This document shows positions 49,671 through 63,232 of a DNA stretch of 64,000 nucleotides, one piece after another. The position numbers and the translations under genes are program-made. The notes under the pieces were generated by a model, which was not told where the DNA came from, ran no database searches, and saw only the letters and a program-made list of their open reading frames with translations. Every line of letters starts with the position of its first letter. Position 1 is the stretch's first letter. The stretch is from Antedon mediterranea (lineage: Eukaryota; Echinodermata; Crinoidea; Comatulida; Antedonidae): the NCBI RefSeq assembly GCF_964355755.1, contig NC_092675.1, forward strand, positions 3,136,312 to 3,200,311, read 5' to 3'.

Positions 49671-51200
49671 AAAACACATCACGGGATTGTATACCTATAC
49701 AGTATTATAAAGGCCAGGGTAGAAAACTATGGAACGCCTCCTCTGCCTTCAGTTCACATTCATCATGCAGTACACACCAATCGTCAAGAAAACAGCATGG
49801 ATTCAAAGATATGATCTGGAGAGGGTGTGGTGATGAACATCGACATTGATAAAAAAAAAAGTAATAAATATTTCTCTTATTAGTTTGAAATAAGAAATAA
49901 AGTAGATTCTTTATTTTGACATTTATTGCGAAGATTTAATGAAAATTAACAAATAACCGAATCCCAATGCGAATAACTTTTTTAAATATATACACTCGTG
50001 TTTTTTTAACCATAAGCAATACATTGTAACAAAAATAGTGAGTTTTCCAATCTTTAACTTTCACGTATAGCAATCGCATTTTTACTGTTGATTATTATTC
50101 GGCAAATATTTGCCCGGTTTTTGGGGTTTTTCATCCAATGTAGGCTATCCTTTTATTTCTTTTCATTTATACCGGTACATGACAATTATTAGGACATAAC
50201 GGAAAAATAAAATGCAAAATATAATTAGTTATGTGTTTGTGTGTATGTGCCGTGGTTTAATATTAATTATTAAGATATTGTATTATTCTTTGTGGATCAA
50301 CATGATTGGGAATGCTATAAAAACCCTTTTATCTTCTACCATTGGGAAATTGCTAGTAAAGAGGCACCGACTAAACACAAGTAAATATACACTCAGCTTG
50401 TGGCGACTAAATATATTAGTACTAATGAATTTACAACATGTAGTAAATACATGTTAATTTATATCACTAGATAAACAGTTAGTTAATTGCTCCATAATAA
50501 TTATTATCATTTTAGCCAACTCGAGGCCGAATGAAAGTTGATGCGACCATAAGACTCGTTAAACTGGTTACAGGTGCAAATAAATTTGAACAATTAAAAC
50601 AATTTGTGTTATTGTTGACTAACTCTATACCGATTGTTGTTTGAAACAACCGACCGTAAGACTGATTCATAGCTTAAAACGAATGATGCAAATCTATTTG
50701 AAATTATTTAGAACGTACCACAATAATGATAGAAACTTTGTGTTTACATTAAGCAAGTCGTACGCGGTGATGCCTTACACATTACCTTCTTTCTCAATTT
50801 TAGTTGTCATTTTACTTGTAAGTTATATCATGTTGAAATAAGTATGTAATTCTCTACAGAATTGTTGATCTTTTTCAATACGTAGCTTAATTTAGATCAA
50901 TAATGACAAAAGGTCCTTGATTTTTATTGGTCAAGGCACGACCCACGTGCTACGCACACGCGTACGGCAGACAACCAAAGTCAAACAACTTAGTCATGTA
51001 CTTAGAATACAGTACTTGTTTATGAAGAAGATTAGCCTCCTTCTTTCGTTGATTGCTTGTGTTAATTAAGATTACACTGATTGCTAAGATGTTTGCCATG
51101 AAATAATAAAGTCAACAAGTATAAAACACGAATACGTTTATACGTTTATTATGTCTATATTTTTAAACATAGCCACGCCCATGACATGGATTTATGTGGT
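49671..51200. other. No gene recognised
   Basis: AT-rich DNA. Two short open frames near 50212-50457 and 50641-50841 have low-complexity composition and no family match; I do not regard them as genes. Confidence 0.5.
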
Positions 51201-51211
51201 ACTTGAACTTA

Positions 51212-51371
51212 AGCGTGGTTCCCACTAGCGACGCAACACAAGGACGTAACGCAACGCAAGCGATGGCTTATTTACTTTTGATTGCTAACTGTCTATAACT
51301 TCGGTTGTCATTGGTTAAAACGCTTGCGTTGCGTTTACGTCCTTGCGTTACGTTCTAGTGGGAACCAAGCT
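51212..51371. mobile_element. Family-B MITE, TTA-flanked
   Basis: AGCGTGGTTCCCACTAGCGA to TCTAGTGGGAACCAAGCT, 160 bp, TTA at 51209-51211 and 51372-51374. Very close to the copy at 48159-48332. Confidence 0.95.
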
Positions 51372-52779
51372 TTATGATGCGTAATAAAATATGGCGAGTC
51401 TAACTTGGAGTAGAAAACAATACAGATTATCATTTGTATACTATATTGGGGTTTAAAAAAAATTCAGATTCAAATTAGGCCTAAGAGAGGTATGATAAAA
51501 CCAAGAAGGCGATGGAGGCGTTGCATAAAGTTACCGTATAGAAATAACATATAACATTTCCATTACACACTACAGTATATATGTTAGTGGTAACGTCACA
51601 CAATAAACAAGCCCATATACATGGCTGCAGTCGCTAGCTCACGTTTGAGTTAGTGTTTACCAACCGACCAACCGACAGATCAACCAATCTACTGACATAG
51701 TGAGCTGTAGAGTCGCGTTCGCACGCGATTAAAACAGAAACCCGGAGGTTTCTTCATGACCAAGGTACTGTAGTATGTCTATATATTGACCGTGTGGAAA
51801 CACAAACTATTTTGTTGAATATGCCGTTTCATTGTCACATAATAGCTAATCACTTTGGATCAGAAAAAACATATATACCTAAAAAAAACAGTGATTTAAA
51901 AAAAAAAATAATTAAGTCAATTGCTTAAATTTCTCTTTTTCAAAACAAATTTAGTTGTTTAGAAGTGATATAGGTGTTTTTAAAAACCAAACAATTAAAA
52001 CAAAATGGTAGATCACATTTGTGTTTTGAAGTAAATAACTTAAGGTAAAATCTTAATTAGGTCATCTCATTTCAATTTATTTTAAGATGTCTTCTGATCG
52101 AATCTTTTACCTAAATATCTTACGCGGGTGCTATGTTTGGTCAGAGAGACTACAGCTTAAAATATAAGAGATCGTGTTTGGAAAAGAATTTTTATTATTT
52201 TATTGATATAATAATTTTTTAATCCACCGTAATTTACTTTTTATAACGCGCGTAAGAATGCGTATATAATGTGACGCGTTTAATAACAGTTTTTGGTTTC
52301 TTCATCATGTATTATATGACGATGTGAAATTAGTAATTAAACGAAAACTTGTAAGTAGGTGGTCATTAACATGTTTAAATCATACACCTTGTAGGTATAC
52401 ACAATACATCTCTTTATAAACTCCAGTTCTTTGTACGACGGATTAAGTGTGGCCTAAAGTCGACGCGGTAACATCAAACGAAACACCCACCGTGACACCT
52501 GCGTATTTTGGCATTTATGCGTGAAAATGACGTGTATATTAAGGTGTCAATTATTGCTATTATTAAATCGAAATATAAAAGTTTTCGTTGTATCCTTTCA
52601 ACTTTTAAACCAACACGATACACGGAGGTAAAATAACACATAACTTTATAAACTTGCTCAGGGCCAGCTACCACGGACCACAACGAATGTTAACTTCCGC
52701 TAGGTATGAGGGATGACAAAACTATATTATGATGAATATCAACAGTAATAATACAACACTACGTAAATAATTATATTTA

Positions 52780-52939
52780 TGGTTGGTTCCCACTAGCGAC
52801 GCAATGCAAGGACGTAACGCAACGTAAGTGATTTAACCAATCACAAGCGATGGATTATTCGAACAGTGTCTTGTCATTGGTCAACTTGCTTGCGTTCCGT
52901 TCTACGTCCTTGCGTTGTGGCTCTAGTGGGAACCACGCT
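52780..52939. mobile_element. Family-B MITE, TTA-flanked
   Basis: TGGTTGGTTCCCACTAGCGA to CTCTAGTGGGAACCACGCT; TTA at 52777-52779 and 52940-52942. Confidence 0.93.
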
Positions 52940-53726
52940 TTAGAACGCAACTGAAGATAAGTGTATTTGTAAGTAAATCGAGCCATATATAAGCTAATGG
53001 TTAGGCCTACATCTTATCTATGATTCCTCGTATAGCCTACCAATACCTCTGTGATCAATTCCTTCCCCACACATTGTGTGTAAATGAGGTTACGTCTATC
53101 ACACGTATAGAGCAAGGGGATGAGTGCAATCACATACATTAATGTAGTGATGTTTACCTAATATGACATGGGCTCGAGTAGGCCTACCATCTAAGTACAA
53201 CAATTAACAGACTATGTGGCATCATCATCAAAATCATACTTATATTATATTTTTTTGATTATTATTAATGTGCATTTTTTTCTTTTACTAAGTATGAACA
53301 AAATATATGACCTTGAAGAAAATTGATAAACAGGTTGGATCGCATTTTTACGATAATATTATTTTAAAATAATATATATTTATAATAGATATTTATGTAG
53401 CAAGCCTGCAAATGTAAAGTCAATATCATTGGCGCTGTATGCAAAAGCTGACCTTATTGTTTTTAATCGATTTATATAATCTTGGAAGATTTTTTAAAAG
53501 GAATGAGAAAAAAAATGACTCCATGATTTAAAAACCATGCCTCGACCTACATTTTTATATATCAAAGTTTATCGTAGAATCTGTTGAGGGATCGGGTTTT
53601 ATTATTGGTGAAAAGGTGACGGATCCAGAGCTGGTAGGCGGGAGGGGCAGGTATTATCCTCCTCCTATTGGATTTTTAGATTGGCACCATCTGGTTCCGT
53701 CCTACCAGGCGTTAGTCTAGTATAGA

Positions 53727-53868
53727 AACTAGGTTCGAATCCCTTGCGTTGCGTATAAATTGATTTGACCAATCAAAGCAATAGATTATTCGAACTGCCA
53801 CTTGTGATTGGTTGACTCGCTTGCAATGCGTCTACGACCTTGCGTTGCGTCCTAGTGGTAACCAAGTT
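53727..53868. mobile_element. Family-B MITE, left end decayed
   Basis: Core CCTTGCGTTGCGTATAAATT, GACCAATCAAAGCAATAGAT and right end CCTAGTGGTAACCAAGTT. The left GGTTCCCACTAG is degraded to ACTAGGTTCGAATCCC. A GC-richer block (53600-53720) just before it has no recognised content. Confidence 0.75.
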
Positions 53869-54889
53869 TAAACAACGTACCGTATGCCTTATGTTGAAAC
53901 GGAATGGTATGAACGGAACCATGGGACTAATGTAACTCTATGTTAACATGTTTATACAATCACTATTTAATGTATGTTGTGTACTTTCTCACCTTAATTT
54001 TACCTGTAGTTTGTGTTAATAACACTTTACTTCTGTACCTCACAAGGCCTTAAATTCTTTATATTTGTGTCTAATGATTTACACTAAAGAAAATATGAGG
54101 TGTTATATGGCAAACACACATAAACAAGGTGGGATATGGAGTAATAGAAGGGGTAGACGATACACAAACATGTCAGTTTAATGACATTGAGAACTCGTGC
54201 GATTGTTTTACATCCGACTAAAAACTCAAATGCATCCGTTACAAGTGTTTTCTTAGCGATCATGATTCGCTATGTCAACATCATCGCTGTTACTTTATAT
54301 AAAGAGCAGAGTGGATGAAAACAGAAACTGCTTAAGCTTTAGGTGTTAATAAACAACTTCGAATTAGTGCAGATGAAAGGGAACAAAGCCCGTATAGGTA
54401 TATACACTGTATTCCTGACTTACACAACAAAGATTAAAGTTTTCATATGATATCAATCGTGTAGTATACATTCCATTCTTAACGAATAGAATTTTTATTG
54501 AAACGAATTAAGTAGGCGTAATCTGGAATATTTTGGATAGATTATTCCAGTGTAACAAACCCTACCTTAACTTCACACTTGAAATAAATTAGTCAATGCC
54601 TGTCTTAGCAATTACTAGATTTCTTTAAAGTTGAGTGACTTGACTTAAAGTTTGTACTGTGTAAATCTTGTGTCGTTTGCAACGAACCACGAAAATTGTA
54701 TTGATGACGGTCAATTGTTACATGTTTACACTACTGGGGTATTAACTATATAGAAAGTGGTAATCATCCTGGATCAAAATCACTCAATGTAAATGAACAG
54801 TTTGTTTTTCAAATTCAACGATTCGTTAGCAATCTTATGTACACTTTTTGGCTCATACAAGTTGTAATTAGCTTGGAGAACAAAACAAA

Positions 54890-54958
54890 ATGCCAGAACG
54901 AGTTTACTCGACTGTTCCTTGTGAATGGGTAGAGAAGCGAACAGAGGAAGTATTAAAG
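54890..54958 (+). CDS. Tentative first coding exon of an unknown plus-strand gene
   Basis: ATG in an acceptable context (AACAAAATGC) opens MPERVYSTVPCEWVEKRTEE and VLK, 23 codons, ending AAAG|GTATAC, a possible donor in phase 0. An in-frame stop precedes the ATG by about 20 nt, and composition is richer than the surroundings. I found no second exon in the window and do not recognise the protein. Chance is quite possible. Confidence 0.22.
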
Positions 54959-55574
54959 GTATACAAAAACACAAACGTTAATAACACGATTTCTTGTTAT
55001 TGCGATCGTTTCTATAACAGATGGGTTACACGTCCCCGGGGCTAACTGTAAGCCTCAAACATACCCTGCAGCAGGTGATTTTATGTGGTCTGCTCCACCA
55101 CGAATGTTACAAACATGCAATAGCCTAAAACCCACAGTACGCCAAAATGTGAGAAATTTGTATGTTTGAACAAATTGTACCACCAAGGCAGCTTACAAAA
55201 CTCATTTCTAATATGATCAATGATACCAAATGTAATAATGATAATAATTAATGGTTGTAGGCCTACTCTAGCCCTAATTGCTCTGGTCAAGTTTTATCAC
55301 CAGTTAAGTAGATTTTAAAGAGTTGGGTGGAGAGATGACACGCATCTTGAAAAAATGTATCAATATATATCATTAAATCATTCATTTCGTCAATACATAC
55401 AGTAGTTAACAAGCTACCAATGATCAGGAAGATGTAAAATGATTTTGTCTTACATTCCCCTGCATTAATCATTAAAATAATGTCATGTGTTCAGTATAGT
55501 CAATTTAAAATAACTCACAAAATCAAGTTTCGTCAGTAAAAAAAATTCCATAAAATTAGTTTTTCTGTCTGTAT

Positions 55575-55660
55575 ATTGTTATTATTTTTATTTATTTATT
55601 GGTCATCACTTTTTTTTTATCAGTGGCACACACTGTCGTTAGTGGTGCAACCAAAATAAA
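55575..55660 (-). mobile_element. Retrotransposon-like 3' tail
   Basis: On the minus strand GGTTGCACCACTAACGACAG, TGTGTGCCACTGAT, then ATAAATAAATAAAAATAAT; the GTGCCAC string and tail resemble the 3'-UTR of the LINE at 45510-46172. Confidence 0.5.
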
Positions 55661-58600
55661 ACAATAAAACAACCGTACATAAATGTGTCATGTAGCAGTA
55701 GGCTATTTCTTCTTAAGGTTAGTTTATGAAGTAGAAAAGAAGGTCTAAAAATATTAGTAAGATTCCAAGAAGTAAAGTAGGCCTAATATAACTAAAACAT
55801 TATTTCATCGAATGTCTTAGATCGAATAGGCCTAGAATTTGAATTTGTAAATCTAGTTTTTGGAAATAAGACAGAGTTATTTCACATTTATTTATTATGA
55901 ATATGTAGGTCTTGTTGCTCAATATTGTATAAACTGTATTGACGAATATCTTAAATAGCTGTGCTTATTTTTCTATGCAACCATACGGAAGGATGTGTGT
56001 TTGCGGCTTTGTCATAGAAATCACAGGTTTTATACTAATTCTTGCTATACATCTGGAAGCGACAGGTAGCCGACCACAATATTGGTTTAAAAACATTGTG
56101 TGAGAAGAATCACAGATTTAGTGTTACTTATATTTGTATTGACGCCTGATTGAGGAGGACGACGATATAGGGCACTTCGACCAGAATAATATAGAGACAA
56201 TAGAACACTTCAGAAATACAAACTTTTATATAAATATGTTCGTGGATGACAAACGACACTTAATAGTATATTCAACTTTGACATTGAACCAATTGGACCC
56301 GGATTTGGTCCTAAACCTTTTATTATAGTCTAGAAAGTGGATCAGAGTTATGGTAACTGACGTCCAATTTCATTAGTCTATTTAGAGGTGTGTTACGACC
56401 TTACCTCAAGTGGGGAATGTGGGTCGTTGATGATTATAGTCCCTACCACGTCTAGTCAGCTATAGCAAGAAGAATATATATGAAACGTTATGATCTAAGG
56501 GAATTTGTCCAAGGCATATAAAAAAGTGGGTGGCGAGGATATGGAGTAAACCCAATAAGTACTAATAATAATTCAGCAGAACCCTTCTTTTGGGACACTA
56601 GTATTCAGGGACACCTCTATTAAGAAAACACTTTTGGGCGACGAAACGGATGAGGGTAAATGTTTATGAACACTACGGCCAACCGCCTAGGGGACATTTC
56701 TATAGTATTGGTCACTTTGTTAGGTCCAGAACGTGTCCCATTATTAGAGGTTCTACTGTAATTGATATGAAAATAGTTATATTAAATCCTCTGTAAACAA
56801 AAGGTAGCACGTTGGCAAGTTCCTAGTTTGTATTTCCGATTATTCTTCAGGCTGTTTCTTTTTAGTATTTTTAGGAATCAAAAGTTCATTGTCGGGACAT
56901 GCCGCTTCCCCAAACTGTTTTTCTTACAAAACAGACTCAGTAAATTATTGTTTACTAAATGTGTGATGTTTCAGAAGTGCTGTTTATTTAATATACAATC
57001 AAAGTCTTCAAAAATTTCCCAGGCCCCTAATTCAGTCAAAGCAATGATTATGACAAGGGCCTCAGGGCGGCGATCTTGGGCTAACGAGCCTCATAATTAT
57101 CGCTATCTAGCCACGTTAGCTTGCTGATTAAACACATTTCTTGCCAAAACACAATACTTATAATTTAGCTTCGGGACGGTGTCAAGTCCCTTGTGTCATC
57201 AAACGATACCTGTACAACAGGTATGCTAGAACACCTGGCGATGTCACACTAGAACAAAAATGGGAATTAGTTCATATTTCGCTGTCGTTTCTTGATGATA
57301 AACATATGGTCAAAAGTTTGAAAAATTAACATAATTGTGTTAACGCGCTGATTTTAAAACGAAGTGACTTTACATTGTATACTTTTTTATTTTATTTTAT
57401 TCAATTTTCAGGCACAAAAACATAAACAAGACAGCGGTGCAGCACCCTGAGGATTGCCATGAGTGCAAAACACTATCAAGATGGCTCTTCATATACTGCA
57501 CTTGAACATACAGAAGTGAAACAATAAAAATACAAAGAAGTAAAACATTGAGTAGCATCAAATTGAACAAGGTGAAACTATACAAGTATATAATAAAATG
57601 TGATCATATTTAATACCACATAACAGAATTATAAGAATATTACAACGTAACAAGTAGCATCAATATTTCAATATATAGAAACTATAATGATATAGTATAG
57701 GCCTAAGTACTGTAAAAATAATATATCATAATGGAAAAATATATAGTAAAATTATAGTAACTACAGTAAAACCATATGACAAATATTCTATGTGATGCAA
57801 CTTATGATTAAATTATTAACACCGTACATTTGAAGCGGCAATATTTTGACACGTTGTCATAAAATATTGAAACATTGTCAACAATTATTTTCAAATTAAA
57901 ATTTTTTCGTTGGAAACAAAATATAGACAAGAGTCAATCATATAAAGTAATTATTGTAGGCGTCACAGCCTCGTTTTCATCAGCTGTTGATAGCTCCCGC
58001 ACCACGGGTCGCAATATAGGGGACAAGACAGTTGGTTTAATTAAATTTGACTCATGTAGTTCTGTTATAATGTAGCTAAAATGGTTTCCAACTGATTACT
58101 AAAAAATATGAACTAAAATAATGGATTTCAGCAGTGTAGCAGTACGTTAGAATTGGGCTAGATTGGTATAAACCAGCGCTAGGCCGGAAGAACCACACAG
58201 GTGACACACCGGGAAGCGGGACTCAACCCCGCGTATTGATCTTCAATAATATTACATCTCTTCAACACTTGTTATGCAAGTTAGTGTTTCTACATATCAA
58301 ATTGTCATTTGGTATAATTTCTGATGTTTATACAACCAAATGAGGATAGTAGATTCACACGGTGTATTTCCATCGTACTGACCTCATCCCGCTGTCGGAC
58401 AACTAGTAATATACATAGCGAAGGCGATAATTGGTAATTTCGCACTCCTGTGACTACACAACACCCTACGATTAACCTAAATTATACCCATCGGTGCGAC
58501 CTTGATTGAAAATATTTAATAATTTTGAAATACGGTATTGTTCATGTCAATTTTATCATTGACAGGCTGTGTATTTTAACAGCTGATAAATCGATGTAAA

Positions 58601-60734
58601 GATTTACCTTTATTTAGAAATTTATTAGTTTTGCTCCAAGGTGTGGTAGCACACCGCAAATTGAAAGTTACATGCCGTGCGATAAATTAGTAATGTTATT
58701 ATATGAATGGCTTTGCAGCGAATAATATAACCGATAACTTGCAGATAATTTTGTTTTATAATAAAAATCTAAATGCAATAAATTGATTTAAATTCTCGAT
58801 CCAATAAAACTAGAAAATGATTACCAATTAAAACAAACAAACTAATACCTGTAAATTAAATATTTTATTTCAACAGCAGCAATGTAAAAATATGATTATG
58901 AGGTGACAAGCTCTTTTACATTTTTCACTAAAATGTTGTTTTGGTCTGTGCAGGTTCAGACTCAACATTTTCAAAACATCAAATAGGCCTACGCATACCG
59001 GTAATTAATAGTGTAGGCCTATACACATTTATTAGGCCATTTTAGGCTAGGCCATGAACATCTCGCAACTCGAATTTTGACCGCGGGAGTAGAGAAGTTA
59101 TGAACGGCGTACTCTACAGGTGTGTTTCCCATCGCGCACAATAATTAGGCTTAGCCGACTCCTCGCGCAATTTCAATTTTTTTCTATCGTTGCAATGCAA
59201 GAAAAATAAATGTAAGTCACGTGTGTGATACGAAATAAAAATAATATACACTTAGGTGCGTTATAAAAAAGACATAACTTGAATTATAGGTATATTTTTA
59301 AAGTAGGCCTATGTATATAATAATACAGTACTTTAATAATTCCAATCATTGGCCAATTTCATTTGAAGTTTATAACGCCATAACCTCGATAAATCATTTT
59401 TATATATTAGCAAACATGAGTTTTTCTAGTCTATTTTTTTGCTACCTATAAAAAATAGGCACGTACTATTAATGCGTAGTACATTAACATTAGTTTATTA
59501 ACTTGCGCTCAACACAGTTCAAAGTTTCTATATTTTAAAACGAATTAGGAAAGTTCAATAACTCTGGGCACCGGTATGCATGTATAAAGAAATTACATTA
59601 TCAAATTTATTATCATAATAATGGCAACAAATTCGTTTATACGACATCTGACTATTACAAATATTTCTGCAAGTTATCGTAACAAAATTGTTATTTTAAA
59701 AACAAAATACTATTTTTCTAGATTATCAAACTTTAATAAGACACAAAAACATTTACTAAAACTGAAATTACAATGTAAGTAATAATATTGAAGCGAGTAA
59801 AAGTATTGGATTAACGAATGCAAAAGCGGCGCTAAAGATAACATTTTTAAACTGAATTTCTTATAAATTAATTCTTTTCATCTTCAACCTAAATGAAAAA
59901 CTAAATTTAGACGAGTGGATGCAACAATGAACATACAATATTAAATTTGCAACGGCTTTATATATTAAATTATTTTATTATACGATAATTCCTCATAACA
60001 AACGGTGTGTCGGTACTTCATTGTCCAATTCTAATCTATGGGTTGAAATAAAGTATCAACGGTTTATATATAAAAGTTCATTCATTTTAAGCCTATGGAA
60101 CGTCGTTGAGGAATTAGCCTAAACTGATTCTTCAAGACTTAGGCTAAACAATAACCTGCTCAATACATATTATAATTTGTCTTGTCAAATGATAGTGTGC
60201 TTGAAAAAGAAAATGTTGTGAGATTTGTGGAAAGATGTGAACATTATTAAAAGACAACTTGGAATTCTATAACATTTTAAATTAAATTGCATTGTCAAAA
60301 AATTATTTTAGTTGTTAATTATCCTTAGTAAGATACCATTGTATGATATTAAAAACATTTTTATAAGACAACACCATTTATCTATAATATTTTAATGTTA
60401 TTAAAAATATATACTGTGTGTATGATTTTCGTCAAGTCAAGATTGTAAATAGTATAAATAGAAAATAAAATTGAAAACAAGAATAAAAGTTGGGTAAAAA
60501 CCCAATGTAGTGCTTAATAAATAGATACATTAAATAATACAGCAATAGGCTAAGTACGACAAACTACAATAGACCAACTTGTTCGTAAAAAAACCAACAG
60601 TACGATACGATACTTAAACATTAAGATGACATTGTATAACTATTAATTCTGATATTTATATGAGTTTACGTCTACTTTGCTTTTGAAAGAAGAAACCATT
60701 ATCTTAAGTTATAGTTATTTTTTATTTGTTTGTA
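55661..60734. other. No identified gene
   Basis: AT-rich, with the repeat at 56583-56760. Short open frames at 56828-57127, 57141-57329 and 57875-58075 are not recognisable as proteins. A GC-richer patch around 59060-59170 (with CGCGCAC and CTCGCGC strings) might be a promoter but has no attached coding exon that I can see. Confidence 0.5.
56583..56760. repeat. Diverged copy of the 26921-27115 repeat
   Basis: CTTCTTTTGGGACACTAGTA, TTCAGGGACACCTCTATTA, ACACTACGGCCAACCGCCTA and a right end TTAGAGGTTCTACTGTA correspond in order to the other copy. Confidence 0.7.
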
Positions 60735-60802
60735 TTAGGGCCAAAGGCCAATATACTTTGAACCAATAAATTCCCTGAAAAGGGAAAGAAGAAGAAGAAG
60801 AG
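60735..60802 (+). mobile_element. Retrotransposon-like 3' tail with GAA microsatellite
   Basis: Hairpin GGGCCAAAGGCC, then AATATACTTTGAACCAATAA, ATTCCCTGAAAAGGGA and AAGAAGAAGAAGAAG: stem-loops followed by a short tandem tail, typical of the 3' end of non-LTR elements. Confidence 0.45.
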
Positions 60803-61547
60803 TTAGAATTTTGTTCTGATGAATGAATAATTTAGTCGAAACATTGCCTCTTGTCCACCACTTATCACAACAGCTGTATTATTTGTTTATTATTTTGCCG
60901 AATAATAACACGTTTTAGACAGTTATTCAACTTCAAAATTAGGGTGTATTTTTACATAACTTAATTCAGAATATTGGTATAGAAATTGTACGGTCACAAG
61001 GTTTCGTTATTTAGGACAAGATTTACTGATAAATTGTTCATCACATCCAGACTGATTTGCACGATGATTACAAACGGTTACCATGGCAATTAACAGATAA
61101 AGATTCAGGTATGAGAAGTATTTCTATATATGTGATACATTCACAACGTGAGTTGATCCACAAGGAGACAATCCTCTTAAAGTCGTTTCACACGCAAAGT
61201 TAACGATTGCGCGTACAGTGCGTTTCCACGGGCGGAACAAGTGCGTTTACACTATAAGTGTACTGAACCAATTACATGATAGTTATAGTAATAGATAGTT
61301 AAATTTTAAAGATAAATTGATTTATTATAACTGTTTCGTTCATTAGACTTTTGAGAACGGAACTTTAATTTAATCAAACGGATCTTATCGGATTATTATG
61401 TGTGACTGTACTACTGGCAATCGCATGCAAAGTAAATATCGTAACTATATATTATATTATTATATAGAGTAACTAAAGAAAACACGATGAATTTAGGTTT
61501 GAACTTTTTAATATATTACATACAGTGAATTCCTTTTAAGCCCCCAA

Positions 61548-61792
61548 GCTGAACACACAGTGAAAATTGCTGCAGTGTTTTCAAAAATGCAACTTTATGA
61601 TTGGAAAATCAGCGTGGCTTCAAAATCTGTACAGGTGCGTCAATATCAGAGTGCTCAAGTCTAGGAGAGACTCACATCAAATGGCTCTCGGAAAGTGGTA
61701 TTTAGCATGTTGCAGGGGAAACTGTTACAGAACAACGTGACATTTAAGAACGTTGGTCCCACTCTTGAGGCCTCCTCCCTGCCGTGTTCAGC
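61548..61792. mobile_element. Possible short element bounded by GCTGAACAC inverted repeats
   Basis: GCTGAACAC at 61548-61556 and GTGTTCAGC at 61784-61792 bracket a block that is more GC-rich than its surroundings (GAGGCCTCCTCCCTGCC, GGTCCCACTCTTGAG). No coding frame. Terminal repeats are only 9 bp, so chance is possible. Confidence 0.3.
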
Positions 61793-62697
61793 CTTTAATG
61801 TCACATAAACGCTTTGGCCTACGGTAACGGAAACCTAACTACGGTGCACTCAGCGACGTAGTGAAAATAAATGTCAGCACAGGAATACATGTTCTTTGGA
61901 TAATTGTTTGTTTAACTTTCTGTTGAAATATAATTATTTATTTTGACTGTTCATAAAGATATAATTTGAGTTTATGGTCACGATTCAGCAACCAATTATA
62001 CACCACAGCACCATTTCTGCGCAATACGTGATTACGTTATAATTTGTGTTTGTAGTAGGCCTAAATTATTAATTGGAAATTAAATTGTAAACATTATGAT
62101 ATTAAAATCATGAAGGAATTTTACTAATTAATTCCTCCAAGGTATGATTTGATTTAATTGAGCCATAAAAATATTTGTTCTGCTTGAATTATCTTAAATG
62201 GTGTTACTTGTAGCCGTCAATACTGCTGAAGACCCATGACCGTCATTGACGAATACAAAGCATCTATTGACTTCCCTGCTGGTTTTTATTCTTATCTTAC
62301 TTTTTATCTATCTATCTATAATAAGTACGTATATCATTACATTATTTGTGTAAATAGTTCGTTTTAATGTCATTTTCCCCTTTTTTGTCACACTTTTATA
62401 CTTTCTAATACTTTTTACAATATATTTTCTATGTATTAATAATAGTTTGTATTATACAAATAACATTTTTTTCTGTTAAATTATGATCATGTTTCTGAAT
62501 TTAAAAGGTCATTTACAGCTTAGGCAAAAAAAACCCCTATTGGAATCTTATTCAAAACTTCTTCGTGGGCAATTCAATAATTGTATCATAATTATCTAAT
62601 ATCATTTAAAAGTGTTTCTTTTGCAACATTAAAATACAATTAATATCAAATGTGATGGTGATAAATTAAATTGATTGAAAAAATACAATTTTATCAT

Positions 62698-62732
<35 letters not shown>
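62698..62732. repeat. AT microsatellite
   Basis: About 17 AT units. Confidence 0.97.
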
Positions 62733-62735
<3 letters not shown>

Positions 62736-63153
62736 TGCCATTTTTAATGTCACCTAATAGTTATTCACTTTGACCCAAAATTAGTTTGGAAAGAAAATGT
62801 AGTTATCTCAAAAATTGTAATTTAAAGCAAAAAACAGTCAAAGTCAAGTCAAATTGGCTGCGAGCCAATGTGTTTTTGGTTGAATTTAACCATTTATTTT
62901 TTCATTTTATATGTGGAAATAAATTTTTCCCCCGTTTTTTTTTCTACGGAAGTGATTAACTTTATTAAAACTACAAAATTATCTATTCAAATTCTGATTT
63001 TATTATTATTTATTTTTCATGTTTTGGGGCGAAAAATAAATCTATAATATTTTAAATACAATATTTTTGGATGATTGCATCACTTGTTGCGCAATATTTC
63101 TTAACTGATATTCAACATGCAATATTGCGGCGTCTCTTCCTAAATTCATTGAA

Positions 63154-63232
63154 ATAGGCCTACTTATTTCAGGCCTACTTATTTCAGGCCTATTTATTTC
63201 AGGCCTATTTATTTCAGGCCTATTTATTGGTC
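63154..63232. repeat. 15-bp tandem repeat, about 5 copies
   Basis: Unit CAGGCCTATTTATTT; the first two copies have CTTATTT instead. Each unit contains the AGGCCT palindrome common across the window. Confidence 0.95.

Noticed and set aside
56828-57329. Two adjacent open frames (99 and 62 codons) on the plus strand
   Set aside because: No recognisable domains, no good splice signals linking them, and one lacks an ATG.
58155-58245. tRNA-like B box (GGGTTGAGTCCC on the minus strand)
   Set aside because: Only the T-arm-like hairpin is visible; no A box at the right distance, so I could not support a tRNA or SINE.
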